A stretch of 64,000 bases of DNA from Pararhizobium sp. YC-54 (GCF_025847205.1 NZ_JAOYTH010000015.1:62001-126000), one strand, 5' to 3'; shown: positions 46,880 to 55,308, numbered from the stretch's first letter. Notes: a model not told the origin generated them from the letters alone. A program made the numbers and translations.

Positions 46880-47197
46880 TTAATCCGCGTCCTCTTCGTC
46901 GACACCGCCCACAACCGGGGCTTCCGGCCCCGGTGCACTCAGAAAGACGAAACGCTCGTCGTTTTCGGAACGTAGTGCATCGTGAATACGGCTAAGGGTC
47001 GCGATCATCTCGTCGGCCGGAACTGCCTTCTCGACATTTGCCCGAACTCTTATGATCGGTTCGCCGTCGAATGTCTCATCCTCTTTGATCGACTTGTCTT
47101 TGTATCCATATGCTTCGAAGTCCTTAGTCAAAAGAGGGGAGACGATCTTGTCAATTTCCTCTGGAGACAGATAAGTGGCGCGCAGGTTAACCATCAT
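46880..47197 (-). CDS. Small partner of the HEPN protein, unknown family
   Basis: A 105-residue acidic protein starting MMVNLRATYLSPEEIDKIV and ending in an Asp/Glu-rich tail. I do not recognise it; it is not a minimal nucleotidyltransferase, the usual HEPN partner. Its centre has a mixed alpha/beta look (GEPIIRVRANVEKAVPADEM). ATG 47197, ATG 47194 and GTG 47203 are all possible starts and none has a good ribosome site. It lies 46 bases after pheS and directly before the HEPN gene, on one transcript with both synthetase genes. An antitoxin or adaptor role is only a guess from gene order. Confidence 0.6.
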   Translation of the reverse strand: MMVNLRATYLSPEEIDKIVSPLLTKDFEAYGYKDKSIKEDETFDGEPIIRVRANVEKAVPADEMIATLSRIHDALRSENDERFVFLSAPGPEAPVVGGVDEEDAD

Positions 47198-47243
47198 GTT
47201 CACCGTAATTTCGATCGATCGTTTCGAATGATAGCCGATAACC

Positions 47244-48329
47244 CTACGCGCTCAAACCGCCAAACAAGGTCGGCATGTCGAGCGGGCGGAAACCGTAGTG
47301 GCTCATCCAGCGCACGTCGGCGTCGAAGAAGTTTCTGAGGTCCGGCATGCCGTATTTCAGCATGGCGATGCGATCCAGCCCCATGCCCCAGGCAAAGCCC
47401 TGGTAGACATCGGGATCGAGGCCACCGGCGCGCAGCACGTTCGGATGAACCATGCCGCAGCCGAGGATTTCCATCCAGTCGGTGCCTTCGCCGAACTTGA
47501 CGATCGGCCCGGAGGAGCGGTCGCACTGGATATCGACCTCGAAGGACGGCTCGGTGAACGGGAAAAAGGACGGGCGAAACCGCATCGTCACATCGTCGAC
47601 CTCGAAGAAGGTCTTGCAGAATTCTTCGAGAATCCAGCGCATGTTGGCGACGTTCGACTTGGTATCGACGACGAGGCCTTCGACCTGATGGAACATCGGC
47701 GAATGGGTGGCGTCCGAATCCTGACGGTAGGTCTTGCCCGGGATGATGATGCGGATCGGCGGCTTCTGGGCCTCCATCGTGCGCACCTGCACCGGCGAGG
47801 TATGGGTGCGCAGAACCTTGCGCTCGCCGTTTTCGTCCGGATTGAAGAAGAACGTGTCGTGCATTTCGCGGGCCGGGTGACCTTCGGGGAAGTTCAGCGC
47901 GGTGAAATTGTAATAGTCGGTCTCGATATCCGGGCCTTCGGCGATCGAGAAACCCATATCGGCGAAGATCGCGGTGATCTCGTCGATGATCTGGCTGATC
48001 GGATGGATGCGGCCGCGTTCAGCCGGGGAAGACCGCACCGGCAGCGAGATATCGACGGTCTCGCGGGCAAGCCGCTCGGCAATTGCCGCGTCCTTCAGCG
48101 CCGACTTGCGGGCCGTGATGGCTTCGAAGACATCGGTCTTCAGTGCGTTGATCGCGGCACCGCGCGTCTGGCGCTCTTCCGGCGTCATGGTGCCGAGCGT
48201 CTTCAGGAGCTCGGAGATCGAACCCTTCTTGCCGAGCGCGTTGACACGCACGGCTTCGATCGCGGCCTCGTCACCGGCGCCGGTAACCTCGGCCAGCAAG
48301 TTGTCTTTCAGTGCTTCCAGATCGGACAT
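47244..48329 (-). CDS. pheS: Phenylalanine-tRNA ligase alpha subunit
   Basis: Catalytic subunit of the phenylalanyl-tRNA synthetase, 361 residues. An N-terminal coiled coil (about 1-90) is followed by the class II core: motif 1 [19 protein letters not shown], motif 2 around [12 protein letters not shown], and motif 3 [17 protein letters not shown] near the C-terminus. [17 protein letters not shown] lines the amino acid pocket; Ala in the pocket position cannot be checked by eye alone. The protein is complete. A terminator (48369-48399) between rplT and pheS implies its own promoter. No Phe-rich leader peptide is visible, unlike E. coli pheL. Confidence 0.97.
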   Translation of the reverse strand: MSDLEALKDNLLAEVTGAGDEAAIEAVRVNALGKKGSISELLKTLGTMTPEERQTRGAAINALKTDVFEAITARKSALKDAAIAERLARETVDISLPVRSSPAERGRIHPISQIIDEITAIFADMGFSIAEGPDIETDYYNFTALNFPEGHPAREMHDTFFFNPDENGERKVLRTHTSPVQVRTMEAQKPPIRIIIPGKTYRQDSDATHSPMFHQVEGLVVDTKSNVANMRWILEEFCKTFFEVDDVTMRFRPSFFPFTEPSFEVDIQCDRSSGPIVKFGEGTDWMEILGCGMVHPNVLRAGGLDPDVYQGFAWGMGLDRIAMLKYGMPDLRNFFDADVRWMSHYGFRPLDMPTLFGGLSA

Positions 48330-48368
48330 CGTAAATTTCCCGGTTCATTGCCGTGATCGGTCAAAGAA

Positions 48369-48399
48369 AAACCCGCGCCAGCCGTGCCAGCGCGGGTTT
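48369..48399 (-). terminator. Rho-independent terminator of rpmI-rplT
   Basis: Ten-base perfect stem AAACCCGCGC / GCGCGGGTTT with an 11-base loop and a TTTTT tail on the minus strand, 39 bases after the rplT stop and 40 bases before pheS. It could also be a partial terminator that lets some transcription into pheS. Confidence 0.85.
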
Positions 48400-48437
48400 C
48401 CCAATTCATATTCCAAAAGGCTTGGGAAGCGCTGGTC

Positions 48438-48842
48438 TTAACGAACCGCGCTTTCAAACTCGTTGGTGGTGCCTGCGTCCTTGAGGTATTCAAGCGCCTT
48501 CTTGGCAGCAGCGACGAGTGCGCCGAATGCTTCCGTCTCATGGATAGCCATGTCGGAGAGAACCTTGCGGTCGACTTCGATGCCAGCCTTCGACAGACCG
48601 TCGATGAAACGGCCGTAGGTCAGGCCATGTTCGCGAACGGCAGCGTTGATGCGCTGGATCCAGAGAGCGCGGAAGTTGCGCTTGTTGACCTTGCGGTCGC
48701 GATAGGCAAAAGCCTTCGAGCGATCCACGGCAGCCTTGGCTGCGCGGATGGTGTTCTTGCGGCGGCCGTAGAAGCCCTTGGCTGCCTTGAGTGTCTTCTT
48801 GTGCTTGGCGTGGGAAGTTACGCCGCGTTTTACACGTGCCAT
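48438..48842 (-). CDS. rplT: 50S ribosomal protein L20
   Basis: Ribosomal large-subunit assembly protein of 134 residues, bL20. It starts [21 protein letters not shown] and contains [21 protein letters not shown] and [19 protein letters not shown], the invariant bL20 segments; the C-terminal domain that in E. coli binds its own mRNA is present. The length exceeds E. coli L20 (118) by a short C-terminal extension, as in other alphaproteobacteria. It follows rpmI by 39 bases on the same strand and is ended by the terminator at 48369. Confidence 0.99.
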   Translation of the reverse strand: MARVKRGVTSHAKHKKTLKAAKGFYGRRKNTIRAAKAAVDRSKAFAYRDRKVNKRNFRALWIQRINAAVREHGLTYGRFIDGLSKAGIEVDRKVLSDMAIHETEAFGALVAAAKKALEYLKDAGTTNEFESAVR

Positions 48843-48881
48843 GTCATGATCTCCTTAAAAAATCCAAAAGTGCCAGACGTC

Positions 48882-49085
48882 TTAGAGACCGTTGGGCAGG
48901 TAGTTCTTGATGACCTTCTTGCCATCAGGCTCTGCAAGCACCATGGTGCCACGTGCATCGCGAATGAACTTGTTGGACCGCTTGATCATGCCATGGCGCT
49001 TGCCGGCGGCAGCTGCCATCACCTTGCCGGTCGCGGTGATCTTGAACCGCTTCTTGGCCGAGGATTTCGTCTTCATCTTGGGCAT
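48882..49085 (-). CDS. rpmI: 50S ribosomal protein L35
   Basis: Small basic ribosomal protein bL35, 67 residues: [20 protein letters not shown], then [19 protein letters not shown] and the C-terminal IKNYLPNGL. The ATG at 49085 gives the exact family length; the frame is open for 43 more codons upstream but these are leader. A ribosome site (GAAAAATGGAG) is just upstream. It is cotranscribed with rplT. Upstream lie about 180 bases of leader/promoter and then the infC terminator, so in this organism infC and rpmI-rplT are separable transcripts. Confidence 0.98.
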   Translation of the reverse strand: MPKMKTKSSAKKRFKITATGKVMAAAAGKRHGMIKRSNKFIRDARGTMVLAEPDGKKVIKNYLPNGL

Positions 49086-49284
49086 TTTGCTACTCCATTT
49101 TTCTTGATTTCGAGATCGACTGACGAGGTCGTCTCCAGCGTAAAGAACGGCCACGGCATGCCCTGCCGGACCGTTCGGACGGGGGCTTGTAACCGAAGCA
49201 TCCCGAAAGTGCAATGGGATTCGGGAACATGGCCCGATATTTCCGATTGGACGGTCATTCCGTCACCCGGCCGTGAAAATGAAA

Positions 49285-49305
49285 AAGCCGCCAATCCGGC
49301 GGCTT
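49285..49305 (-). terminator. Rho-independent terminator of infC
   Basis: Perfect stem AAGCCGCC / GGCGGCTT with a 5-base loop and a TTTTTC tail on the minus strand, 41 bases after the infC stop. It separates infC from rpmI-rplT, which in E. coli form one operon. Confidence 0.85.
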
Positions 49306-49346
49306 CATCCTATGCGATCCTGAAAACAGGCGCTTACTACAAGGGT

Positions 49347-49883
49347 TTACCTGGGTGCCAGCACCATCATCATCTGGCGGCCTTCCAGCTTCGGCTCGGC
49401 TTCGACCTTGGCGATTGCCGTGGTGTCTTCCTTCACCTGGAGGAGCAGTTTCATGCCCAGTTCCTGGTGGGCCATTTCGCGGCCGCGGAATTTCAGCGTT
49501 ACCTTGACCTTGTCGCCTTCTTCGAAGAAGCGGTTCATCGCACGCATCTTGACGTCGTAGTCGTGCGTATCGATGTTCGGACGCATCTTGATCTCCTTGA
49601 TCTCGATGATCTTCTGCTTCTTGCGCGCTTCGGCGGCTTTCTTCTGCGTGGCGTATTTCAGTTTGCCCAGATCAAGGATCTTGCACACCGGCGGTTCCGC
49701 GTTCGGCGAGATCTCGACGAGGTCGAGGCCCAATTCTTCCGCCATGCGGAGCGCCTGATCGGTGGGAACGTTGCCGTGGTTAACACCTTCGGCGTCGATG
49801 AGCTGAACCCGGAGGGACCGGATTTCCTTGTTAGAGCGGGGCCCGTCTTTGACAGGGGCGTCCGTTTTGAACGGTCTGCGAAT
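49347..49883 (-). CDS. infC: Translation initiation factor IF-3, AUU start codon
   Basis: IF-3, 178 residues, which selects the start codon on the 30S subunit. Translated from 49883 it begins (M)[19 protein letters not shown], then the linker-proximal [22 protein letters not shown] and [16 protein letters not shown], and the C-terminal domain [16 protein letters not shown]. The reading frame starts with ATT, preceded by GAGGAGAG at a 7-base spacing; no ATG, GTG or TTG is available before residue 47, which would delete most of the N-domain. AUU starts are known for infC in E. coli, where IF-3 discriminates against its own start and so autoregulates. Confidence 0.95.
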   Translation of the reverse strand: MRRPFKTDAPVKDGPRSNKEIRSLRVQLIDAEGVNHGNVPTDQALRMAEELGLDLVEISPNAEPPVCKILDLGKLKYATQKKAAEARKKQKIIEIKEIKMRPNIDTHDYDVKMRAMNRFFEEGDKVKVTLKFRGREMAHQELGMKLLLQVKEDTTAIAKVEAEPKLEGRQMMMVLAPR

Positions 49884-50100
49884 GGTCGTACTCTCCTCGA
49901 GCTGTTACGAATGCAATGTCGGATGATAGCGCGAATATCCCGGCAAAAACGCCGTTCAACTGCCGCTTGGTCTTCATGTGGAAATTGCTGCGGAAAAGTC
50001 AATAACACAGCTGTTTGCGAAAATCACCACCTGTCAGGCATTCGAAGAATCTGTTTTAGAAAGAAAATCGTCGGGAAGCGCTCAAAATAAGGAAAATCGC

Positions 50101-50904
50101 ATGTCATTGCCAGTGTCGAACGCCGATCCCGACTACCTCGAAGTCGGCAGCGGCAGCGAATCGCGCCGTATCGCCATGCGCATCCTGCCGGCAGGAAGCG
50201 GCAATGCCCTGCCGGCGCTGGTCTGGCTGGGCGGCTACCGCTCGGACATGACGGGCACCAAGGCCGTCGAGCTGGAGCGGCATGCCGCCGCCGCTGGTTC
50301 CGCCTGCATCCGGTTCGATTATTCCGGCCATGGCGCCTCGGGCGGCGCCTTTGCCGACGGCACGATTTCCAGATGGCTGGAGGAAAGCCTCGCGGTTATC
50401 GATCATGTTGGCCTTAAGCGCATGGTGCTGGTCGGCTCGTCGATGGGCTGCTGGGTGGCGCTCCGGCTGATCGCCAAGCTGCGCGCCCGTGGCGAGGGCG
50501 CAAAGATTGCCGGTCTCGTGCTGATTGCGCCGGCCCCGGATTTTACCAGCGATCTGATCGAGCCGAACCTGACGGATGCCGAACGGACCTCGCTGGCCGA
50601 GCGCGGTTATTTCGAGGAGCCGACGCCCTATGGTCCGGATCCGAACATCTACACTGCAGGGCTGATCGAGGACGGCAGGCGGAACCGGGTACTGACCGGT
50701 ATCATCGAGACCGGCTGCCCCGTGCACATCCTGCAAGGCATGCAGGATCCCGACGTTCCCTATGGCCATGCCCTGAAACTGATGGAGCACCTGCCATCGG
50801 ACGATGTGGTGATGACGCTCATCCGCGACGGCGATCATCGCCTGTCACGGCCGGAGGATATCGAGCGGATTCTGACCGCCGTGGACGCCATGCTGGCCGG
50901 CTGA
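50101..50904 (+). CDS. Alpha/beta hydrolase
   Basis: Serine hydrolase-fold protein of 267 residues. The nucleophile Ser114 sits in the elbow LVGSSMGCWVAL; the oxyanion region is VWLGGYRSDM and the cap-proximal FDYSGHGASGG resembles ABHD10-type thioesterases. The acid and base of the triad are in QGMQDPDVPYGHAL and RDGDHRLSRPED. It is a cytoplasmic protein without a signal peptide. The substrate (ester, thioester) is unknown. ATG 50101 has AAGGA 8 bases upstream; the 41 codons of open frame before it are not conserved in character. It is divergent from infC. Confidence 0.88.
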   Translation: MSLPVSNADPDYLEVGSGSESRRIAMRILPAGSGNALPALVWLGGYRSDMTGTKAVELERHAAAAGSACIRFDYSGHGASGGAFADGTISRWLEESLAVIDHVGLKRMVLVGSSMGCWVALRLIAKLRARGEGAKIAGLVLIAPAPDFTSDLIEPNLTDAERTSLAERGYFEEPTPYGPDPNIYTAGLIEDGRRNRVLTGIIETGCPVHILQGMQDPDVPYGHALKLMEHLPSDDVVMTLIRDGDHRLSRPEDIERILTAVDAMLAG

Positions 50905-50999
50905 AGGCCGCGAAACCCCGCCACAAAGGATTTGCCGCGCATCTTAACCATATCCGGCGATCCCGGATTCTGCAGATTGACTTCGTTTCGCCCGCACTG

Positions 51000-51014
51000 T
51001 TAACTCTTTGTTAA
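51000..51014. promoter_or_regulatory. Candidate CtrA-binding site
   Basis: TTAA-CTCTTTG-TTAA followed by C, matching the full CtrA box TTAA-N7-TTAAC. It lies about 115 bases upstream of the transglutaminase-like peptidase gene, in a region without other features. It may place that gene under cell-cycle control. Confidence 0.5.
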
Positions 51015-51129
51015 CGATTAGAGCGGCGCGCGGCGGGGTTTGACCGCGAAGCTGACGTCAGGTTTCAGATTTTTCGCGGGGCTTCTTCATCCGTTGGTTC
51101 AGAAGAAAACCGCGCCACAGGGGATATGC

Positions 51130-51750
51130 ATGGCGCAGGTGATGGGTATCAGGAAAGTGGTCGTGGCAATCGCGGCTGTTTTCGTATCGGCAGGTGCTGC
51201 AATCCCGGCACCCTCGGCAACCGCACTTTCGATGCAGACCGGCGCCATCACGTCGCAGCCGATCGGCCATTACGAATTCTGCCAGACCCACCGCCTAGAA
51301 TGCGAGATCAAGACCAAATCGGCGATCGCGCCGCGCGTCACCGATTTCGGCTGGTCGGTCATCCGGCAGGTCAATCTGGCCGTGAACGGCGAAATCACCC
51401 CGATGACCGACATGGACCTGTTCAGCAAGGACGAGGTCTGGGCCTATCCGGACGGCGCCGGCGACTGCGAGGATTTCGTTCTCCTGAAGCGCAAGCGCCT
51501 GATGGAGAAAGGTTTCTCTGCCGCTGACCTTCTGATCACCGTCGTGCGCAAGCCGGATGGCGAAGGCCATGCTGTTCTGACCGTGCGCACCGCACAGGGC
51601 GATTTCATCCTCGACAATCTCGAAAACGAAATAAAGCTCTGGACCAAGACACCCTACCGCTTTTTGAAGCGTCAGGCCTCGGTCAACACCGGCCGCTGGG
51701 TGACGATCGAGAACGGCGCGGAAGTGCTGGTTGGTTCGGTCGGGAACTGA
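51130..51750 (+). CDS. Periplasmic transglutaminase-like cysteine peptidase (C93)
   Basis: Exported protein of 206 residues in the bacterial transglutaminase-like cysteine proteinase family (DUF920, Peptidase_C93; related to LapG, which cleaves surface adhesins). The signal peptide is about residues 1-32; the mature part has GHYEFCQTHRLECE. The catalytic triad is Cys113 in PDGAGDCEDFVLLKRKRL, His147 in GEGHAVLTV and Asp162 in FILDNLE. No LapD-type c-di-GMP receptor gene is adjacent, so the LapG parallel is loose. ATG 51130 (with GGGGA upstream) and ATG 51142 are both possible. A candidate CtrA box lies upstream. Confidence 0.88.
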   Translation: MAQVMGIRKVVVAIAAVFVSAGAAIPAPSATALSMQTGAITSQPIGHYEFCQTHRLECEIKTKSAIAPRVTDFGWSVIRQVNLAVNGEITPMTDMDLFSKDEVWAYPDGAGDCEDFVLLKRKRLMEKGFSAADLLITVVRKPDGEGHAVLTVRTAQGDFILDNLENEIKLWTKTPYRFLKRQASVNTGRWVTIENGAEVLVGSVGN

Positions 51751-51810
51751 GTCCGCGGACTGTCATTTTCCATTATTGGCAGTTCGGTGGGAAAGAGGCG
51801 AAAGCCGAAA

Positions 51811-51992
51811 TCCCCCGTCAGTCCCGTCCTCGGGCTTGACCCGAGGGATGTGGGAACCCAGCCACGCGAAGTCTTTCGCGTGAGACGAGTCTTCCGCACC
51901 GCAGGCGCGGTGCGGCTGGATCCCCGCCACAAGTCCTCGAGTTAAACTCGAGGAGAGGAAGACGGAGAATGGGATACCGCTTCGTCAAACAA
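51811..51992. repeat. Mosaic palindromic intergenic repeat, copy 2
   Basis: Second copy of the element at 43691-43860, with the same ends and the core CTGGATCCCCGCCACAAG (51916-51933). Its internal hairpins are different: CCTCGGG/CCCGAGG, CGCGAA/TTTCGCG, CGCACCGC/GCGGTGCG and CCTCGAGT/ACTCGAGG. It too lies between convergent genes (the C93 peptidase and mbfA). Confidence 0.8.
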
Positions 51993-52037
51993 CCGTCTCA
52001 CGGTTTCCCGGCAGTCGCTTGCAGTCAACGCTGCCGC

Positions 52038-53021
52038 TTACGCATTCCCGATCAAAACACCCGCCGCCAGAACCAGACTTCCGCCAAGCACCACCTGGAA
52101 GGCGGCGCGTAAAAACGGCGTTTCCATGTATTTGTTCTGGATGAAGGCGATGGCCCAGAGTTCGAAGAACACGATGATGCCGGCGGTGATCGTAGCCGTC
52201 CAGAAATGCGGGATGAGATAGGGCAGGGCGTGGCCAAGCCCGCCCAGCGTCGTCATGATGCCGCAGGCAAGGCCGCGCTTGACCGGTGAGCCACGGCCAG
52301 AGAGCTTGCCGTCGTCGTGGGCCGCCTCGGTGAAGCCCATCGATATGCCGGCGCCAACCGATGCGGACAGGCCCACAAGGAAGGTCTGCCAGGTGTCCTG
52401 GGTAGCAAAGGCGGCGGCGAAGATCGGCGCCAGTGTCGAGACCGAGCCGTCCATCAACCCGGCGAGACCCGGCTGCACATAGGTGAGCAGGAACTGGCGG
52501 TGGGCCTTCTCGTCTTCCTTTTTGCGTGCGCCTTCGGGAACATGCTTTTCCGTCAGCATGCGCGCGATATCCTCGTGGCCCTGTTCGGCCAGCGCCAGAT
52601 CGCCCAAGAGTTGCCGGGTTGCGGCATCGGAGGTGTTCTTCGCGGCCTCGACATAGAAGTTGTAAGCCTGGGTTTCCATGGCCTCCGCCTCGCGCCGCAA
52701 GACGTCGAGCGACTGGTTGTGGCGCAGCCAGTCCGGCTTGCGGGTCAGGAAGCCGTTGACATGTTCGCGCCGGATCAAGGGAATGCGCTCGCCGAAACGG
52801 CGGCGATGCATGTCGATCAGCATGTTCTTGTGCGTGTTTTCCACCTCGGCCATGTCTTCGAAGACCCGGGCTGAGTCCGGATAGGTGTTTTTCAAGGCAT
52901 TGGCATAGGCGAGGTAGATGCGCCCGTCATCCTCTTCCGAGGAAATGGCAAGGGCTAGAACCTCCTGTTCGGAGAGAGAGGACAGCGAACGTTTGAAGCG
53001 CGAAAACAGGCGGGAGAACAT
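52038..53021 (-). CDS. mbfA: Membrane-bound ferritin MbfA (erythrin-vacuolar iron transporter)
   Basis: Iron exporter/storage protein of 327 residues: an N-terminal ferritin-like (erythrin) diiron domain (about 1-165) fused to a VIT1/CCC1-type membrane domain (about 185-327, about five helices). Iron ligands are the Glu-x-x-His motifs in EVENTHKNM and LAEQGHEDI plus Glu in SSEEDDGRIYLAYANAL and EAEAMETQAYNFY. In Agrobacterium and Bradyrhizobium MbfA exports iron and is repressed by Irr when iron is low; the ICE box 17 bases before this ATG supports the same control. A short ribosome site (AGG) is present. Monocistronic. Confidence 0.95.
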   Translation of the reverse strand: MFSRLFSRFKRSLSSLSEQEVLALAISSEEDDGRIYLAYANALKNTYPDSARVFEDMAEVENTHKNMLIDMHRRRFGERIPLIRREHVNGFLTRKPDWLRHNQSLDVLRREAEAMETQAYNFYVEAAKNTSDAATRQLLGDLALAEQGHEDIARMLTEKHVPEGARKKEDEKAHRQFLLTYVQPGLAGLMDGSVSTLAPIFAAAFATQDTWQTFLVGLSASVGAGISMGFTEAAHDDGKLSGRGSPVKRGLACGIMTTLGGLGHALPYLIPHFWTATITAGIIVFFELWAIAFIQNKYMETPFLRAAFQVVLGGSLVLAAGVLIGNA

Positions 53022-53037
53022 GATATGAATAACCTAG

Positions 53038-53054
53038 TTTAGAATAATTCTAAA
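53038..53054. promoter_or_regulatory. Iron control element (Irr/ICE box) of mbfA
   Basis: TTTAGAA-TAA-TTCTAAA, a perfect 7-base inverted repeat with a 3-base spacer, 17 to 33 bases before the mbfA start. It fits the ICE motif bound by Irr in rhizobia. Binding here would block transcription of mbfA under iron limitation. Confidence 0.85.
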
Positions 53055-53170
53055 TCTAAGTCGCCGTCGCGTGAAGGTCAACCCCAAGCGAAGCCTCATG
53101 ACTCGACAGGCGGCAGGATAAATTCCTACATAAACAGCACGATGAACGCCCGGATGAAGGCTGCTCTCGC

Positions 53171-53992
53171 ATGAACCCGCTTCTGACCAGCAAGGACACA
53201 CTTCTTGACCGCATCGGCATGGCGCTGGCCGGAAAGCTGACGGCAAAGACGTCGGGCTATGAGCCCTATACGCCGTCCGATCCAGAGACGCTCGCCCGCA
53301 CACTCCGGCCCGGCGACATTCTTCTGATCGAGGGCAATCAGAAAGTGTCGGCGGCGATCAAATATCTGACCCAATCGACCTGGTCGCATGCCGCCTTCTT
53401 CGCCGGCGACGAAATCCCGCTGACACTCGATGAGGCGACGCTTCCGATCATTGATCGTCCACAACTGATCGAGGTGAACCTCGGCAAGGGCTGTGTCGCG
53501 GTGCCGCTGCGCAAATATTCCACCTACAACACCCGTATCTGCCGGCCGATCGGGCTGACGCCGGAAGATCGGAATTCGGTCGTGTCTTTCATGATCTCGC
53601 GGCTGGGCCTCAAGTATGACATGAAGAACATTCTCGACATGTTGCGTTTCTTGCTGCCGGCACCGCCGGTGCCGGTGCGCTTTCGCCGCCGCATGCTGGC
53701 CTTCGGGTCTGGCGATCCGACGCGCGCCATCTGCTCGACGCTGATCGCGCAAGCCTTCGAGCAGATCCGCTATCCGATCCTGCCGGAGATCACGCGCGCG
53801 CCCGGCCGGGCTTCAGCGACCTCTCACTATTCCCGCGCCGAAATCCTTCACATCCGCCATCATTCGCTCTACACGCCGCGCGATTTCGACCTTTCGCCCT
53901 ATTTCGCGATCGTCAAGCCGACGCTCGAATATGGCTTCGATTACAAGCGCCTGCAGTGGGAAGCCAGCGACGGCGCGCCCCTCATAGAGTGA
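53171..53992 (+). CDS. YiiX/YebB-like permuted NlpC/P60 peptidase-fold protein
   Basis: Protein of 273 residues. RPGDILLIEGNQKVSAAIKYLT then STWSHAAFFAG with His73, and later TRAICSTLIAQAFEQI with Cys188, give the His-before-Cys order of circularly permuted papain-like NlpC/P60 proteins (YiiX, DUF830). These may be amidases or lipid-related thiol enzymes; no substrate is known. No signal peptide is seen. The start region is divergent from mbfA; its own ATG is preceded by AAGGCT. Its end overlaps the convergent cfa gene by 11 bases. Confidence 0.82.
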   Translation: MNPLLTSKDTLLDRIGMALAGKLTAKTSGYEPYTPSDPETLARTLRPGDILLIEGNQKVSAAIKYLTQSTWSHAAFFAGDEIPLTLDEATLPIIDRPQLIEVNLGKGCVAVPLRKYSTYNTRICRPIGLTPEDRNSVVSFMISRLGLKYDMKNILDMLRFLLPAPPVPVRFRRRMLAFGSGDPTRAICSTLIAQAFEQIRYPILPEITRAPGRASATSHYSRAEILHIRHHSLYTPRDFDLSPYFAIVKPTLEYGFDYKRLQWEASDGAPLIE

Positions 53993-55223
53993 TGTTCAGC
54001 GTCTGCTCGCGCACGATATAGGCCTTCTGCCGGTCGGTGATATAGTCGCGCACGATCGGTGCTGCATCGCGCGAGCGCGACAACTGCATGTGAAACACCA
54101 GCTGGCTGCCGGTGCGGAACATCATCTCGCAGCTGACCAGGTAGAACTCCCACATGCGGGCGAAGCGCTCGTCATACATTTCGACGACCTTGGCCCGGTT
54201 CTTCTCGAAGCGCTCGACCCAATGCTTGAGCGTCGTTGCGTAGTGAACGCGCAGGAACTCGAGATCGCTTACCCACAGGCTGTTGCGCTCGACCACCTCG
54301 AAAACCTCCGACAGGGCGGGGGAATAGGCGCCCGGAAATATATATTTGCGCAGCCAGGCGCTGGCCATGCCGGGCGGGCTCATATGGCCGATCGAATGCA
54401 GCACGGCGATGCCGTCGTCTGGCATCAACGTGTTCAGCTTCTTGAAGAATTCATCGTAGTGGCTGACGCCGACATGTTCGAACATGCCGACCGAGACGAT
54501 GCGATCGAAGCTCTCGTTGACCTCGCGGTAGTCGCGCAGCTCGAAGCGGACGCGGCCTTCAAGCCCGGCATCCCTGGCGCGTTGCGTCGCCAGCGCCTGT
54601 TGTTCCTTGGATAGCGTGACGCCCAGGACCTCGACATCTTCGAGCTGGGCGAGATAAAGCGCCAGATCCCCCCAGCCGCAGCCGACATCGAGCACTTTCA
54701 TGCCGGGCCTGAGGCATAGCTTGGAGGCAAGCAGCCTCAGCTTGTTGCGCTGTGCCTGCTCCAGCGTCTCGTCGGGTTCGCGGAAATAGGCGCAGGAATA
54801 GAGCATGTGCTCGTCGAGGAAGAGTTTGTAGAATTCGTTGCCGAGGTCGTAGTGATGGGCAACGTTGCGCTGCGCCTCACCCTTGACGTTGGACTGCTGG
54901 CGCTTGCGGAAGCGCATCTTGATGGCGCGGAGCGCCTTCTGGATGGGGTAGGAGCCGAGCGACAGCCGGTTGATCGAAAACAGCGTCAGGAAGTCGCGCA
55001 GCGTCGAGCCGTCCTCGAAGCGCAGCGTGCCGTCCATATAGGCTTCGCCGGCGGCCAGTTCGGAATTGAAGACGAGGGTGCGGTAGAGCTTGCGATCGGT
55101 CAGCCGCATCGTCACTTCAGGACCAGGTTCGCCCTTGAAAACATGCGGTTTGTCATCCGCGTCGATGACTGTCAGCTGGCCCTTGCGAATGAAGGCTTTC
55201 ATCATATGCGATAGTGGAAACAT
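53982..55223 (-). CDS. cfa: Cyclopropane-fatty-acyl-phospholipid synthase
   Basis: SAM-dependent enzyme of 413 residues that cyclopropanates unsaturated acyl chains in membrane lipids, important for acid and stationary-phase survival. The N-terminal domain (about 1-120) binds lipid; QRNVAHHYDLGNEFYKLFLD and MLYSCAYF are Cfa signatures; the SAM site is VLDVGCGWGDLALY, and EHVGVSHYDEFF and GAYSPALSEV complete the active site (Glu and His). It is rhizobial Cfa-like in length. ATG 55223 has GAGGTG upstream. Rhizobia usually have more than one cfa, so paralogue identity is not certain. Confidence 0.93.
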   Translation of the reverse strand: MFPLSHMMKAFIRKGQLTVIDADDKPHVFKGEPGPEVTMRLTDRKLYRTLVFNSELAAGEAYMDGTLRFEDGSTLRDFLTLFSINRLSLGSYPIQKALRAIKMRFRKRQQSNVKGEAQRNVAHHYDLGNEFYKLFLDEHMLYSCAYFREPDETLEQAQRNKLRLLASKLCLRPGMKVLDVGCGWGDLALYLAQLEDVEVLGVTLSKEQQALATQRARDAGLEGRVRFELRDYREVNESFDRIVSVGMFEHVGVSHYDEFFKKLNTLMPDDGIAVLHSIGHMSPPGMASAWLRKYIFPGAYSPALSEVFEVVERNSLWVSDLEFLRVHYATTLKHWVERFEKNRAKVVEMYDERFARMWEFYLVSCEMMFRTGSQLVFHMQLSRSRDAAPIVRDYITDRQKAYIVREQTLNITL

Positions 55224-55308
55224 GCACACCTCGATGGAAAAAGCGACGCTTGCGAAGCAGCACTCTATCACCGGGTTTGCAAAAAGCGCGGCAATAATTC
55301 TTCGGCGT

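Noticed and set aside
48330..48437. Phe-type attenuator leader before pheS
   Set aside because: The only short ORF there (MNWETRAGTAGAG...) has no run of Phe codons, and the hairpin is well explained as the rplT terminator.
48384..50090. 568-codon plus-strand frame over rplT, rpmI and infC
   Set aside because: It runs antisense through three ribosomal/initiation genes and their terminators.
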